Assembly: GCF_012516315.1 (NCBI RefSeq)
Contig: NZ_CP051185.1
Coordinates: 703,459 to 767,458, forward strand
Direction: 5' to 3'
DNA length: 64,000 nt
Source of the DNA: Limnospira fusiformis SAG 85.79
GTDB taxonomy: Bacteria > Cyanobacteriota > Cyanobacteriia > Cyanobacteriales > Microcoleaceae
Part shown: one piece after another, positions 1 through 8,248 of the stretch
Layout of the letters: each line of letters begins with the position of its first letter
How positions within the stretch are numbered: the first letter of the stretch is position 1
Notes under the pieces: model-generated
Told to the model about the DNA's origin: nothing
Databases searched by the model: none
What the model saw: only the letters and a program-made list of their open reading frames with translations
Translations under genes and position numbers: made by a program

Positions 1-64
1 CTGGGCTGCATTTTGCGCCATTGGACAGATAAATTGACCTGTATTGTATGAGGAAGAATCCCCA

Positions 65-409
65 ATGAATCCCCAAGATTTAATTGCTGCGTTTCTGGAA
101 GTGTGGGACAGTAACCCCGATAATATTTGGCAAAGCTCAGGCGCTATCGAAGGCTTAGATCAGCTTAACGATAGTTTAGCAGCTTGTCAAGATAAGTCGG
201 ATTTGGAATTGGCGAATGAACTGGGGAAATGGTGTGCTTCCTATCCTCAACTGACTCAAAAAGTGATGGATAAGTTGGGGGAAAGGAAGCTAAAAGGTTC
301 TGATAACGATTCCCCCAATACAGAGGACACGGCTTATATAAATCTCTATCCGAAAATTACGGAAATTCTGCTAACCCGCGCCCCGAAAATGGGCAAAAAA
401 GAGGGTTAA
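65..409 (+). CDS. Small hypothetical protein (114 aa)
   Basis: Unrecognised soluble protein, rich in Asp, Glu, Leu and Lys, with no signal peptide or membrane segment. An upstream in-frame ATG at 44 would add seven residues. The ATG at 65 is preferred because a purine-rich AGGAAG lies about nine bases upstream. The next gene follows almost directly (stop at 407-409, next start near 415), so the two are probably co-transcribed. The helical, Trp-containing sequence resembles the small accessory proteins found beside cyanobacterial signalling or conflict genes, but that is impression only. No function is assigned. Confidence 0.6.
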   Translation: MNPQDLIAAFLEVWDSNPDNIWQSSGAIEGLDQLNDSLAACQDKSDLELANELGKWCASYPQLTQKVMDKLGERKLKGSDNDSPNTEDTAYINLYPKITEILLTRAPKMGKKEG

Positions 410-414
410 TCTTG

Positions 415-795
415 ATGGTTTTTATGGCAACTTTCAATAAACATCCGGTTTGGGAAAATTTATCAGAGGTTGTTAAGGGTATTGATGCTAATGCTCTGGT
501 TTGGGAGCATTTGGCATTATGTGATTATCAAATATCCGGCTATTGGGATGAATGCGATCGCTTTTATGAAAATATCACCCTCCCTCGTCCTCTGTCGCCC
601 GAATTAATCAGCAGTGGGGTGATTTTCAACGGAGATAAACGCCGCATTCAACTGAAATTTACCCTCAATCTCGAAACCACTAACCCTCCCATTTCTATCG
701 CGGAACTGATGTTAGTCTATGATGAAAACCTAGAATTTGTTGATGAAAATTGGCAAATTGACCTGAACTCGGAATTTATTAAAGTTCCATCTTAA
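415..795 (+). CDS. Small hypothetical protein (126 aa)
   Basis: Unrecognised protein downstream of and probably co-transcribed with the preceding small gene. Possible starts are TTG 412, ATG 415 and ATG 424. GAGG at 401-404 best fits 412 or 415. The sequence alternates hydrophobic and polar residues in its C-terminal half, suggesting a small mixed alpha/beta domain, and shows no transmembrane segment. It carries a cluster of aromatic and acidic residues (Trp, Tyr, Asp-Glu-Cys-Asp) around residues 45-60. A palindromic repeat begins five bases after its stop codon. No function can be assigned. Confidence 0.6.
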   Translation: MVFMATFNKHPVWENLSEVVKGIDANALVWEHLALCDYQISGYWDECDRFYENITLPRPLSPELISSGVIFNGDKRRIQLKFTLNLETTNPPISIAELMLVYDENLEFVDENWQIDLNSEFIKVPS

Positions 796-799
796 AATC

Positions 800-970
800 G
801 TAGGTTGGGTGAAGCGACAGCGCAACCCAACAAATCTGGGTAAAATGTTGGGTTACATTCCATTCGGTCTAACCTACAAAGCGCTTAAAATCGTAGGTTG
901 GGTGAAGCGACAGCGCAACCCAACAAATCCGGGTAAAATGTTGGGTTACATTCCATTCGGTCCAACCTAC
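800..970. repeat. Two copies of a 78-bp palindromic repeat
   Basis: Two nearly identical 78-base units lie at 800-877 and 893-970. Each opens with GTAGGTTGGGT and closes with CCAACCTAC, and holds an internal GTTGGGT/AACCCAAC pair, so each can fold into a long hairpin. The same unit recurs in a larger array at 4388-4806, on the other side of the ATPase/HEPN gene pair. The units contain open frames on both strands, but these only translate the repeat. Confidence 0.9.
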
Positions 971-1008
971 AAAGCGCCAACCAACAAATTCAGCCAAAAC
1001 GAAAATAA

Positions 1009-3633
1009 CTATTTTCGCTGCCCCTGCCTCCGCTTAACGCCAAACCCATAAACGTATAAATCAGCCACAGCATAGCCATAACGCTTTTTATTCCTTCTTT
1101 CAGCTATCAAACCAATTTGCTGCAATCTTTTTAAGAAATTTTCAAAAGACCAATTAGATTGAGTAGCAACACTATCCCGCCATAAAGGCTCTAACTCTTC
1201 CACATTAAACAAAGAACTTAATTTATTCATACGCTCAAAAAATGCTAAGAATTCTGGATATTCATTTTTGATCGCATCACACCGTTCTTGAGAAGCAGCC
1301 TCCAAACCCTCAGTTAAAGACTTCCAACCTAATAAACGATTACTCGCTACATTTTTGGTTGGTGCGGCTAACTCTACCTCTCTGGCTTTCTTCAGTAAAA
1401 TATTTAAAGAACGCGGATAAGTGTTGTTACTGGCATCAGTTAACCGGGAATACACCCATTGAGACACATAAGCATTTTTGCCCTTTTGAACCTTCAAACC
1501 CCATAACGGCCCCAATGCTTGACGTAAAGCATCTTCACTGGCTTCATCAATCTCATTATCCGTTAGGGGCCGAACACGGTTAGAAAGCATTTTGAAATCG
1601 ATAGACCCCCCAATTGCTAAACGATAGGCTAAACGCAAAAAATCAATTTTTCCCCACTGCAATAGTAAAGTACGTGCTTCACCAAAATGACTTTTATTGG
1701 TGAAAATCAAATTACTCCAGATATCCTCTCGCAAAAATACTTTAAAACGAATATGATATAAACCTTGATTATTGAAATCGTAAATTAGACGCATAAACCC
1801 GCCCAATGCGGCTTGTTGGTAAGGACTATTTTCTTGAATATCCTGATCTAAATCATCATAAAGTAACCAGATTTTTTGTGCAACTTTACCCAAGGAGCGA
1901 TCGTAATAACTCAAAGCATCTCGGCAACAGGAATTTAAATCGTCATCCGTGACAAATTCAACCAGTTTATCAGTATGTTTTGCTTCCCAAATATTGTACC
2001 TATCTAGGGAAAAGTTATATTTTAATCGAGACCGCAAACCTTTAAATTTATCCTGCTTCAATATTTCAAGGAATTCAGGAACTGAACGATAAATCCGAAT
2101 AACAGCATAAGCCCGCCATAAGGATAACCAATCTTTTTGATGTTCATCAAGCTTTTGGTGAATTTGAGCAAAAACATCACCTGTGGGTCTAAATTGGTCA
2201 CTATTGCCGTGGCCTGACAATATGGTTATATTTTCTAGCCGACCCCGTGCATACTTTTCAGCATTTTCACGATGCTGAGTAAATAAGGTGTATAGCGTTG
2301 ACTTACCTGTACCTTTCCGCCCCCGAATTACCCAAACAGCATCGTCCAAGCAACGCTCAAAATCAGTTGTCTTTTGAAAAATTTTATCAAAATCATTGTC
2401 TAAAATACTAGCAGCATCACGTTCTGAAAAGGATAAAGATCTAAGTAAACTTAAACGGTTAGATGGATTAATTAGTGCGTCAGTTTCTAATACACTACTT
2501 TTTTCGAGTAAATAATTTGCAATGGGAGCGTAGTAAGGCAAAGCAGTCTCAACCGGAAACTGAGTTACACCCGCGATATTAGGATGATAAGGAATTTGGA
2601 ACAGTTCTTTTTGCTGATCATTAGTTAACTCTAAAGAGTCTTTTATATTTTCAACTAAATTAGCGCCAATGATACCTTCAGGAACAGGGGATAACACTAA
2701 TTTGACATCAGCATGACTCAGTTCATTTAAAGTGTTTTTCACAAAACGAACACCTTCAGCATTTTGTTCACTAGGATATAAGACGATAAAAATATCATCT
2801 GCCAGCCCTAACAAGGTGAAACCGCCCCATTCATTGAGGCCTGTTCGTGCATCAATCAGCATGATATCAGGTTGAAACTGCTCCCAAAGTTCCTGCTCAA
2901 ACTGCAACCATGGATCATCAGCCTTATCAAAAAGGTGTGTAGTCGTCAACAGTGATAATCGTTGCACATATCTACGCCCAATATTTCCCGCAGGTACAAC
3001 AAATAAAGGACGTTTAGAATGTGAATCGGTGACGCTATAGATAATGCCTTCCTCGCCCCCCAACTCAACTTGAGGTTGATGAACTTCATTTAAAAAACAA
3101 GTTTGGCGTTCCCATAAATAATCGACTAAACCTAGTTTTAAAGTGACTTTTTGAGGAGGGAGTAAAGTATGTAATCCCGGTGCCTCAACATCCATATCAA
3201 CAATAACAACTCGCTTGCCAGAACGCATTAACTGAAAAGCAGTTTGGATTAATGCGGTAGTTCTACCGACCCCCCCCTTGTAAGAATAAAATACGACACG
3301 CTTGATCCGATGACTGTCTTTTTCGGAAAAAGTTTTGCCCGATGCTAACATATCCACAGCTTTTTGCCATGATGTCGGAATATCATTGTTTGTATCTGAT
3401 AGTGCTATCCCTTGCTCGACTGCTTCATCAGGAGTATATAACTCAATGATGCCAACGGATAAATCAGCTTTTTTAATTAATGGTTCAACCTCTTGTAATC
3501 GCTCTGCCCTACTCTTTCCATTAAACTTTTCGGCAATAACGGTTAACAAAACAAAACCACCATCTCCAACATCCAGTTGAAAATTATGGGAGAATTTATG
3601 CTTCAGTTCCTCACGCAGTTTTGAGGGATTCAT
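1009..3633 (-). CDS. BolA-like / KGGVGR ParA-type ATPase / second P-loop ATPase fusion (874 aa)
   Basis: Multidomain NTPase. Residues about 1-75 look like a BolA fold: a helix, beta strands, then an F-x-G-K-S...R...V pattern resembling BolA's F-x-G-x...R-H-R. Residues 110-380 form a MinD/ParA-like ATPase with the deviant Walker A KGGVGRTT at 119-126, a D-M-D-V-E-A-P-G strand near 146-153 and D-A-R-T-G at 261-265. A second P-loop, GRKGTGKST (438-446), with a Walker B-like LLYDDLD near 590-595, defines a C-terminal ATPase resembling cyanobacterial Sll1717-type P-loop proteins. Its ATG overlaps the stop of the upstream HEPN-like gene by four bases (ATGA), implying translational coupling. KGGVGR ATPases are known from predicted bacterial conflict and apoptosis-like systems. 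The role here is inferred, not shown. Confidence 0.75.
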   Translation of the reverse strand: MNPSKLREELKHKFSHNFQLDVGDGGFVLLTVIAEKFNGKSRAERLQEVEPLIKKADLSVGIIELYTPDEAVEQGIALSDTNNDIPTSWQKAVDMLASGKTFSEKDSHRIKRVVFYSYKGGVGRTTALIQTAFQLMRSGKRVVIVDMDVEAPGLHTLLPPQKVTLKLGLVDYLWERQTCFLNEVHQPQVELGGEEGIIYSVTDSHSKRPLFVVPAGNIGRRYVQRLSLLTTTHLFDKADDPWLQFEQELWEQFQPDIMLIDARTGLNEWGGFTLLGLADDIFIVLYPSEQNAEGVRFVKNTLNELSHADVKLVLSPVPEGIIGANLVENIKDSLELTNDQQKELFQIPYHPNIAGVTQFPVETALPYYAPIANYLLEKSSVLETDALINPSNRLSLLRSLSFSERDAASILDNDFDKIFQKTTDFERCLDDAVWVIRGRKGTGKSTLYTLFTQHRENAEKYARGRLENITILSGHGNSDQFRPTGDVFAQIHQKLDEHQKDWLSLWRAYAVIRIYRSVPEFLEILKQDKFKGLRSRLKYNFSLDRYNIWEAKHTDKLVEFVTDDDLNSCCRDALSYYDRSLGKVAQKIWLLYDDLDQDIQENSPYQQAALGGFMRLIYDFNNQGLYHIRFKVFLREDIWSNLIFTNKSHFGEARTLLLQWGKIDFLRLAYRLAIGGSIDFKMLSNRVRPLTDNEIDEASEDALRQALGPLWGLKVQKGKNAYVSQWVYSRLTDASNNTYPRSLNILLKKAREVELAAPTKNVASNRLLGWKSLTEGLEAASQERCDAIKNEYPEFLAFFERMNKLSSLFNVEELEPLWRDSVATQSNWSFENFLKRLQQIGLIAERRNKKRYGYAVADLYVYGFGVKRRQGQRK

Positions 3634-4100
3634 CCAATTCTTACCTCATTCTTTTCTAGCCAACCATAAACATAATCAAAGCTCTTTTTCCACTCATCCC
3701 GCTGAATGGATGATGCCTGATCTACATAACGTAAACCGATATAATCAACAGAGGTTGCACCAAGAGGGTAAATCAGACAGTTTAGGTGCTTTAGAAGTTG
3801 CTGATCTGATTTTGCCAATTTGAATAATTCTGGCATATGGCGTAGGGCTGTTGTCAAACTATGTCCTGGATTATGGATCTGCTGATTAAACATAGAGTCT
3901 TTCTTTCTGCGACTTTTTTCATCCCATTCACTGATGCTATGATAGTCAGCGAGCAATGACTTTAAACGACACTCAATACTAATGCCACCCAGATGCAAAG
4001 CGGCTATATTGTGGTCTTGTAGCTTCAGTAGAGCCTCAGCATCTTTTTTTCTTGCTAAACACGCACCAGCAAAATCTTCCATAACCAACTCAGATGTCAC
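3630..4100 (-). CDS. HEPN-like domain protein (156 aa)
   Basis: Helical protein with the signature of small HEPN-family proteins: a helix reading A-A-L-H-L-G-G-I-S-I-E-C-R-L-K near residues 33-47 (compare the usual A-Y-L-A-G-Y-x-x-E-x-x-L-K) and a later G-H-S-L-x-x-A-L motif. The RNase-type R-x4-6-H pair of toxic HEPN proteins is not evident, so it may be a non-catalytic sensor or regulator. It starts with GTG at 4100; an ATG at 4082 is an alternative. It forms a 4-bp ATGA overlap with the downstream BolA/KGGVGR ATPase gene, so the two very probably act together. Confidence 0.6.
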   Translation of the reverse strand: MTSELVMEDFAGACLARKKDAEALLKLQDHNIAALHLGGISIECRLKSLLADYHSISEWDEKSRRKKDSMFNQQIHNPGHSLTTALRHMPELFKLAKSDQQLLKHLNCLIYPLGATSVDYIGLRYVDQASSIQRDEWKKSFDYVYGWLEKNEVRIG

Positions 4101-4387
4101 CTATCTAAAAAGCCACCAACTTTATAAGTAGGAGGGACTAATGATTTGTGAAATGCGGTAAGCTGTTAAATCCTGAAACCCTTGACCACTAAAGGTTACA
4201 CAGGTTAAACCTATTTTACATTTAATTTTGCCTACCTACTTACTCAATTTATTTTACCACTTTCGATAATAATTAGCCTCGACGGTAGCACTCTCTGCAT
4301 GAACCGGTCAATCAACCTAGATCCTCGCTCTGCCTCATTGTCAAGGAACCCCAATGGCAACTAACCCTCGCCGTTGAACTTAAAATC

Positions 4388-4806
4388 GTAGGTTGGGTGA
4401 AGCGAAGCGCAACCCAACAAATCTGGGTAAAATGTTGGGTTACATTCCATTCGGTCCAACCTACAACCCAACAAATCTGGGTAAAATGTTGGGTTACATT
4501 GCATTCGGTCCAACCTACAACCTTAAAATCGTAGGTTGGGTGAAGCGACAGCGCAACCCAACAAATCTGGGTAAAATGTTGGGTTACATTCCATTCGGTC
4601 CAACCTACAACCCAACAAATCTGGGTAAAATGTTGGGTTACATTGCATTCGGTCCAACCTACAACCTTAAAATCGTAGGTTGGGTGAAGCGACAGCGCAA
4701 CCCAACAAATCTGGGTAAAATGTTGGGTTACATTCCATTCGGTCCAACCTACAACCCAACAAATCTGGGTAAAATGTTGGGTTACATTGCATTCCACCCA
4801 ACCTAC
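4388..4806. repeat. Array of three ~143-bp composite palindromic repeats
   Basis: The palindromic unit seen at 800-970 is expanded here into three composite units starting at 4388, 4531 and 4675 (spacing 143 and 144 bases). Each composite consists of one full unit plus a second partial unit lacking the first arm. The first composite is one base shorter, in the GAAGCGAAGCG segment. Long open frames run through on both strands but are repeat translations. The 280 bases between the HEPN-like gene and this array (4101-4380) show nothing recognisable. Confidence 0.9.
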
Positions 4807-4824
4807 ACGCCTTGAGGAAAAATA

Positions 4825-6228
4825 ATGACCGATCGCATTTTCGCCCCTAATCTCTATTTATGCGCTTATCATCTCCGGGAAGATGACACAGAGGGAGAGA
4901 CTCATCCTCTATGGTCAAATTGCGATCGCCTTTTGTCTCACCTCACTGACACCCGGCTAACCCCGCATCTTCACATCACCCAAAATCGTATCCTTCTCAC
5001 CCCACCTAAAAAGCAGATTTCCTTCACCTTCACGGACTCTCCCGATATCGAAGGCTTTATCCAACCCGTCCAAATTCAAGACAGTTATGGGGTTTTTCTG
5101 AATATTGGCTATGATGATACCGACACCACCAACATTGTGGAAATTCTGGCGGTGGAACAGTTCAACCCTCACCAGATTTTACCCTTTCCCCAAACTCCTT
5201 ATTTTCTCGGACAAACTCTCCTGTTAACCCTCCATTTGACCCCGGAAAATCAAGATTTGCAAGGTTCGGAATTGACGGAATTAGCCAATCAATCCTATCA
5301 GGCTTTATTCCATCAAAAGACTTCCCCATCCCGTCTGGGGGAATTATTTGGGAGTCCTATTTTTGAATATGGCAACCCCCGCGAACCGGATAAATCCCCC
5401 CATATTCTGGTCTGGCTATTCCGTGATGAAATCGCAGATACAACTCTAGGTAAGTGCTTTCAGTTGACCTTTGACCTATTTTTATATCGCCATAAAGTCA
5501 CGAAAGCGTTTCAAGATAGCCGGGAAATTTATCAACAACTTAAACAATATTATCTCAGCCTAGACCCGACTTTAGACGCAATTCAATCCCAAATTGATGC
5601 GGCAACACCTGACCCGGAAAATAATGCCTATCTCCAACATTTTAAAACTCAGTTAAAACAACTAGCGGCTGATTCTTTGATTTACGATCGCCTCCTCCGC
5701 AAAATTAAGGATTTATTGAATACAATTAACATAAATCTTAACAATTATAATGAGACAATCGAGCGGATTTGTGCTACACTAGGAACCGATAAGGAAGAAC
5801 TATCGTTTTGGCGACACTTCGGGGAACAAACAGCGCCCCAATTCCGGGGTCAAATTGCGGCGGATTTAAGTTATTTTGAACAGGGGACGGGGTTAATTTC
5901 CCAGGCGATCGCCTCTATTCGCGCCATTGTGGAAATTGACCAAGCACAATGCGATCGCCAACGCCAACAAGCGGAAGCGGACTACTACAGAAAACAACAA
6001 AAGGCTAACGGGGACCTACAAAACCATATCCAAGCGGTGGGTGTGGGAATTGCGGCGGGTGCGATCGTCGCTTCAACTTCCGGGTTAATCACTGAACCTT
6101 GGGAGCGTCCTGATAGCGATCGCTTTTGGCTACCTCCCCACCCGTTTATTATAGCATTGGTGGCGAGTATTATTTGTGCAGTTGGTGCGTGGTGGGTCGC
6201 CGAGAAATTGATTAAAAGGGTGAAATGA
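4825..6228 (+). CDS. Hypothetical protein with two C-terminal membrane helices (467 aa)
   Basis: Unrecognised protein. Residues 1-190 look like a globular beta-rich domain. Residues about 225-390 are helical and coiled-coil-like (rich in Gln, Arg and Glu). Two hydrophobic segments follow near residues 400-420 and 437-460, ending in a short basic tail, so the large N-terminal part is probably cytoplasmic and membrane-anchored from the C-terminus. The start at 4825 lies 18 bases after the palindromic repeat array, with GAGGAAAA just upstream. The helical-domain-plus-two-helices topology is loosely reminiscent of CorA-like membrane anchors, but no GMN motif is seen. It may belong functionally with the small genes and ATPase pair to its left; this is not demonstrated. 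Confidence 0.65.
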   Translation: MTDRIFAPNLYLCAYHLREDDTEGETHPLWSNCDRLLSHLTDTRLTPHLHITQNRILLTPPKKQISFTFTDSPDIEGFIQPVQIQDSYGVFLNIGYDDTDTTNIVEILAVEQFNPHQILPFPQTPYFLGQTLLLTLHLTPENQDLQGSELTELANQSYQALFHQKTSPSRLGELFGSPIFEYGNPREPDKSPHILVWLFRDEIADTTLGKCFQLTFDLFLYRHKVTKAFQDSREIYQQLKQYYLSLDPTLDAIQSQIDAATPDPENNAYLQHFKTQLKQLAADSLIYDRLLRKIKDLLNTININLNNYNETIERICATLGTDKEELSFWRHFGEQTAPQFRGQIAADLSYFEQGTGLISQAIASIRAIVEIDQAQCDRQRQQAEADYYRKQQKANGDLQNHIQAVGVGIAAGAIVASTSGLITEPWERPDSDRFWLPPHPFIIALVASIICAVGAWWVAEKLIKRVK

Positions 6229-6298
6229 AATGTAACCCCCCATGAGGTTGTGATGAGGAATACAATTTAACCGCCTTAATTGGTGGCTTGGGGAGAGA

Positions 6299-6631
6299 TT
6301 ATACTTGGTTATCGCCATCTTCAGCAGTTAATGGGGGTTGTCTACAATGGCGGACATGAAGCACATAAACCACATCATCTCGAATCACAAACAGAATACG
6401 ATAAATATTTGGCTGTTTTTTACCGTAGAGAAGTTGCCTAATTTCTTCAGGAAAAACATCATTTTCTATAGCCAAAGCGCAGCGCCGGGGCTGTTTTTGT
6501 AGGGTCGCCATTCTATTCATCAAATCGCGAAACCACTGATCAGCATAGTCAGGGGTTCGTTCTTTGAACCATTGGTAGGCTGCTTCAATTTCAATTTCTG
6601 CTTGACGACTCAGCCTAACTTGAAATTCCAT
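6299..6631 (-). CDS. RelE/ParE-family toxin
   Basis: A 110-residue protein with the ParE/RelE pattern: an N-terminal strand followed by a helix-rich segment (Q-A-E-I-E-I-E-A-A-Y-x-W) , a central R-x-L-x-Y-G-like segment with Y-R-I-L-F-V-I, and a final V-L-H-V-R-H strand. Such toxins inhibit gyrase (ParE) or cleave ribosome-bound mRNA (RelE). ParE is favoured because the R-H pair sits in the last strand. It overlaps its upstream antitoxin gene by 17 bases, the usual toxin-antitoxin arrangement. Confidence 0.85.
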   Translation of the reverse strand: MEFQVRLSRQAEIEIEAAYQWFKERTPDYADQWFRDLMNRMATLQKQPRRCALAIENDVFPEEIRQLLYGKKQPNIYRILFVIRDDVVYVLHVRHCRQPPLTAEDGDNQV

Positions 6632-6905
6632 ATTTTTCCTGCATTTTCTGTTGAAATTCTGCTAGAGAAGAAGTGCGATCGGCGTTGACATCAGCTAATC
6701 CTTGTTTAATCGCCGCAAGTGTTTCCAAATATTCCATCATGTCTAACAATTTTTGGTAGGATACAGCATCTTGGACGACTAATTCAGCTTTCCCGTTTAC
6801 AGTCAAGACAATAGGTTTCCCAGTTTCTTTCATCTGTGCTATAAATTCAGATGTATGGCGCTGGAAGTCGGAAAGGGAATGAATATCACCACTTAGGTTA
6901 ATCAT
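6615..6905 (-). CDS. Phd/YefM-family antitoxin
   Basis: A 96-residue protein with the Phd/YefM fold signature: an N-terminal segment followed by E-F-I-x-x-M-K-E-T-G-K-P-I-V-L-T-V-N-G-K-A, which is the conserved dimer and DNA-binding region, then a flexible acidic C-terminus that would wrap the toxin. It is the first gene of a two-gene operon with the RelE/ParE-like toxin. By analogy with the family it should repress its own promoter together with the toxin. Confidence 0.88.
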   Translation of the reverse strand: MINLSGDIHSLSDFQRHTSEFIAQMKETGKPIVLTVNGKAELVVQDAVSYQKLLDMMEYLETLAAIKQGLADVNADRTSSLAEFQQKMQEKYGISS

Positions 6906-7016
6906 AGCTAGACAAACAGTAAATAATTGGCATGGAATTTCATCTTAACACAGGTCATCGGAATCTGATGGCACTTTGACGAGTCCATGAAAGCCAAGGT
7001 AGAGGGTTAAAGTAGG

Positions 7017-7304
7017 TTAATCTTCGGTGGGTTTGCTACTATTCCATAATAGGCGAGTTCCCATAATTGCAAAGCCGATCGCCGCCGCCATTTTCACCCA
7101 TTGAGTCGGTAAAATTTCCGCCACACCCTGACCTACCAACACCCCTATCAGACTAGCCAGGACTAGGGCTGATGCTGTCCCAAAAAAGATGGCTTTAGGG
7201 GATTTGGTCGTACCACTTAGGGCGATCGCTGCTACTTGGCTTTTATCTCCCAACTCCGATAAAAATACCGTAATAAAACTCAGTCCTAACAGTTGTAAAT
7301 CCAT
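7017..7304 (-). CDS. TMEM165/GDT1 family half-protein (Mn2+/Ca2+ exporter subunit)
   Basis: A 95-residue membrane protein carrying one copy of the GDT1 hallmark E-x-G-D-K-[ST]-Q (E-L-G-D-K-S-Q near residues 17-23) and three hydrophobic helices. GDT1-family exporters normally have two such repeats. Here the other repeat is in the separate gene 34 bases upstream, so the two probably form a heteromeric exporter. In cyanobacteria the single-chain relative Mnx exports Mn2+ across the thylakoid membrane, and two-chain versions have been described. The substrate here is inferred. Confidence 0.85.
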   Translation of the reverse strand: MDLQLLGLSFITVFLSELGDKSQVAAIALSGTTKSPKAIFFGTASALVLASLIGVLVGQGVAEILPTQWVKMAAAIGFAIMGTRLLWNSSKPTED

Positions 7305-7338
7305 TGATATTCAGTATTTAATTTTACCAGCCAATCAC

Positions 7339-7806
7339 TTAGTGGAAAACCTCCCAGAATATGATAGCAGAAATCACTAACAAAGTCAATCCCGCCGCCC
7401 GTTCTAAAGTTTGGGGTTGAATATGACGCGCCAACCATTGACCTAGCAAAACCCCCAATAAACTGGTGGTAATTAAAGCGCTTCCCGCGCCCAAAAACAC
7501 CACCCAAGGATTATGAGATTCCGCCGTAATTAATAAGGTAGTAATCTGGGTTTTATCCCCCATTTCCGCCAGAAAGATGGTGAAAAATGTCGAAGTAAAA
7601 ATCGCCCAAACTTTGATAGATTCAGCCGCACCCGAAACCATATCTGGCTGTGTGGAAGAGTCACCTGGGAGGCGCGCGGGGTCAATTATGGTAGTTTCAT
7701 TTAACGGTTGTTCCTGAAAGTTAGGACTCACAGGAAGGCTATTAGACTGATTTGGGGAAGAATCCACAGGCTCGGAAATTAGTGTCACGGATATTTTATG
7801 AAACAA
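7339..7806 (-). CDS. TMEM165/GDT1 family half-protein with N-terminal extension
   Basis: A 155-residue protein. The first 60 residues are polar and Pro/Ser-rich, then come three hydrophobic helices with the hallmark E-M-G-D-K-T-Q. It is the partner of the shorter GDT1 half-protein downstream on the same strand. A full transporter needs two E-x-G-D motifs facing each other. The N-terminal extension is not typical of the short half and might be cytosolic or regulatory; an internal start near M-V-S-G-A would remove most of it. Confidence 0.85.
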   Translation of the reverse strand: MFHKISVTLISEPVDSSPNQSNSLPVSPNFQEQPLNETTIIDPARLPGDSSTQPDMVSGAAESIKVWAIFTSTFFTIFLAEMGDKTQITTLLITAESHNPWVVFLGAGSALITTSLLGVLLGQWLARHIQPQTLERAAGLTLLVISAIIFWEVFH

Positions 7807-7848
7807 TTATGAAATCCAATTTAACCTAATCTGCCCGAAGATGCAAGG

Positions 7849-8217
7849 TTATTCGTCCCAACCAACAGCCTGGTTAAACCGCTCCATTTCTGGGGAGTCC
7901 TCCCCATAAACCCCGATAATCTGTTGCTGACAGCAATCGATCGCAAAATCATTTAACTGGTCTGGTTCAATACCATAGAGGTCTTCAAAGACATCAGCCT
8001 GGACTCGACAAAACCGAGGGCGATCGCTGTAGATACTACATTCACGGGTATCATGATTGAAATGGATGCACCAACCATCAGAACCCACCAAGCTGAGATA
8101 AAGTTTGAGTTCCTCCGTTCCCAGATATTGGTCTAATTCCGGGCGTTCTGTCGGGTCAAGATGACAGCAAGCGCCACACTGTTTAACACAAAGCCAGGTT
8201 GCCACTTTTTCCCCCAA
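7849..8217 (-). CDS. YkgJ-family cysteine cluster protein
   Basis: A 122-residue protein with the Cys cluster of the YkgJ/CxxCxxCC family: C-x3-C-G-x-C-C near the N-terminus, then C-I-H, C-S-I-Y-x-x-R-P-x-x-C-R and C-C further on. The family is predicted to bind zinc or an iron-sulfur cluster, and its biochemical role is unknown. It is on the same strand as the Ycf66 gene, 31 bases downstream of that gene's end, so the two may be co-transcribed. Confidence 0.85.
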   Translation of the reverse strand: MGEKVATWLCVKQCGACCHLDPTERPELDQYLGTEELKLYLSLVGSDGWCIHFNHDTRECSIYSDRPRFCRVQADVFEDLYGIEPDQLNDFAIDCCQQQIIGVYGEDSPEMERFNQAVGWDE

Positions 8218-8248
8218 ATAATGAATCGGATCGATATGTAACCTTAGA

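Noticed and set aside
4312..4815. Two long overlapping frames on opposite strands (161 and 140 codons)
   Set aside because: They translate the palindromic repeat array and only repeat the same peptide.
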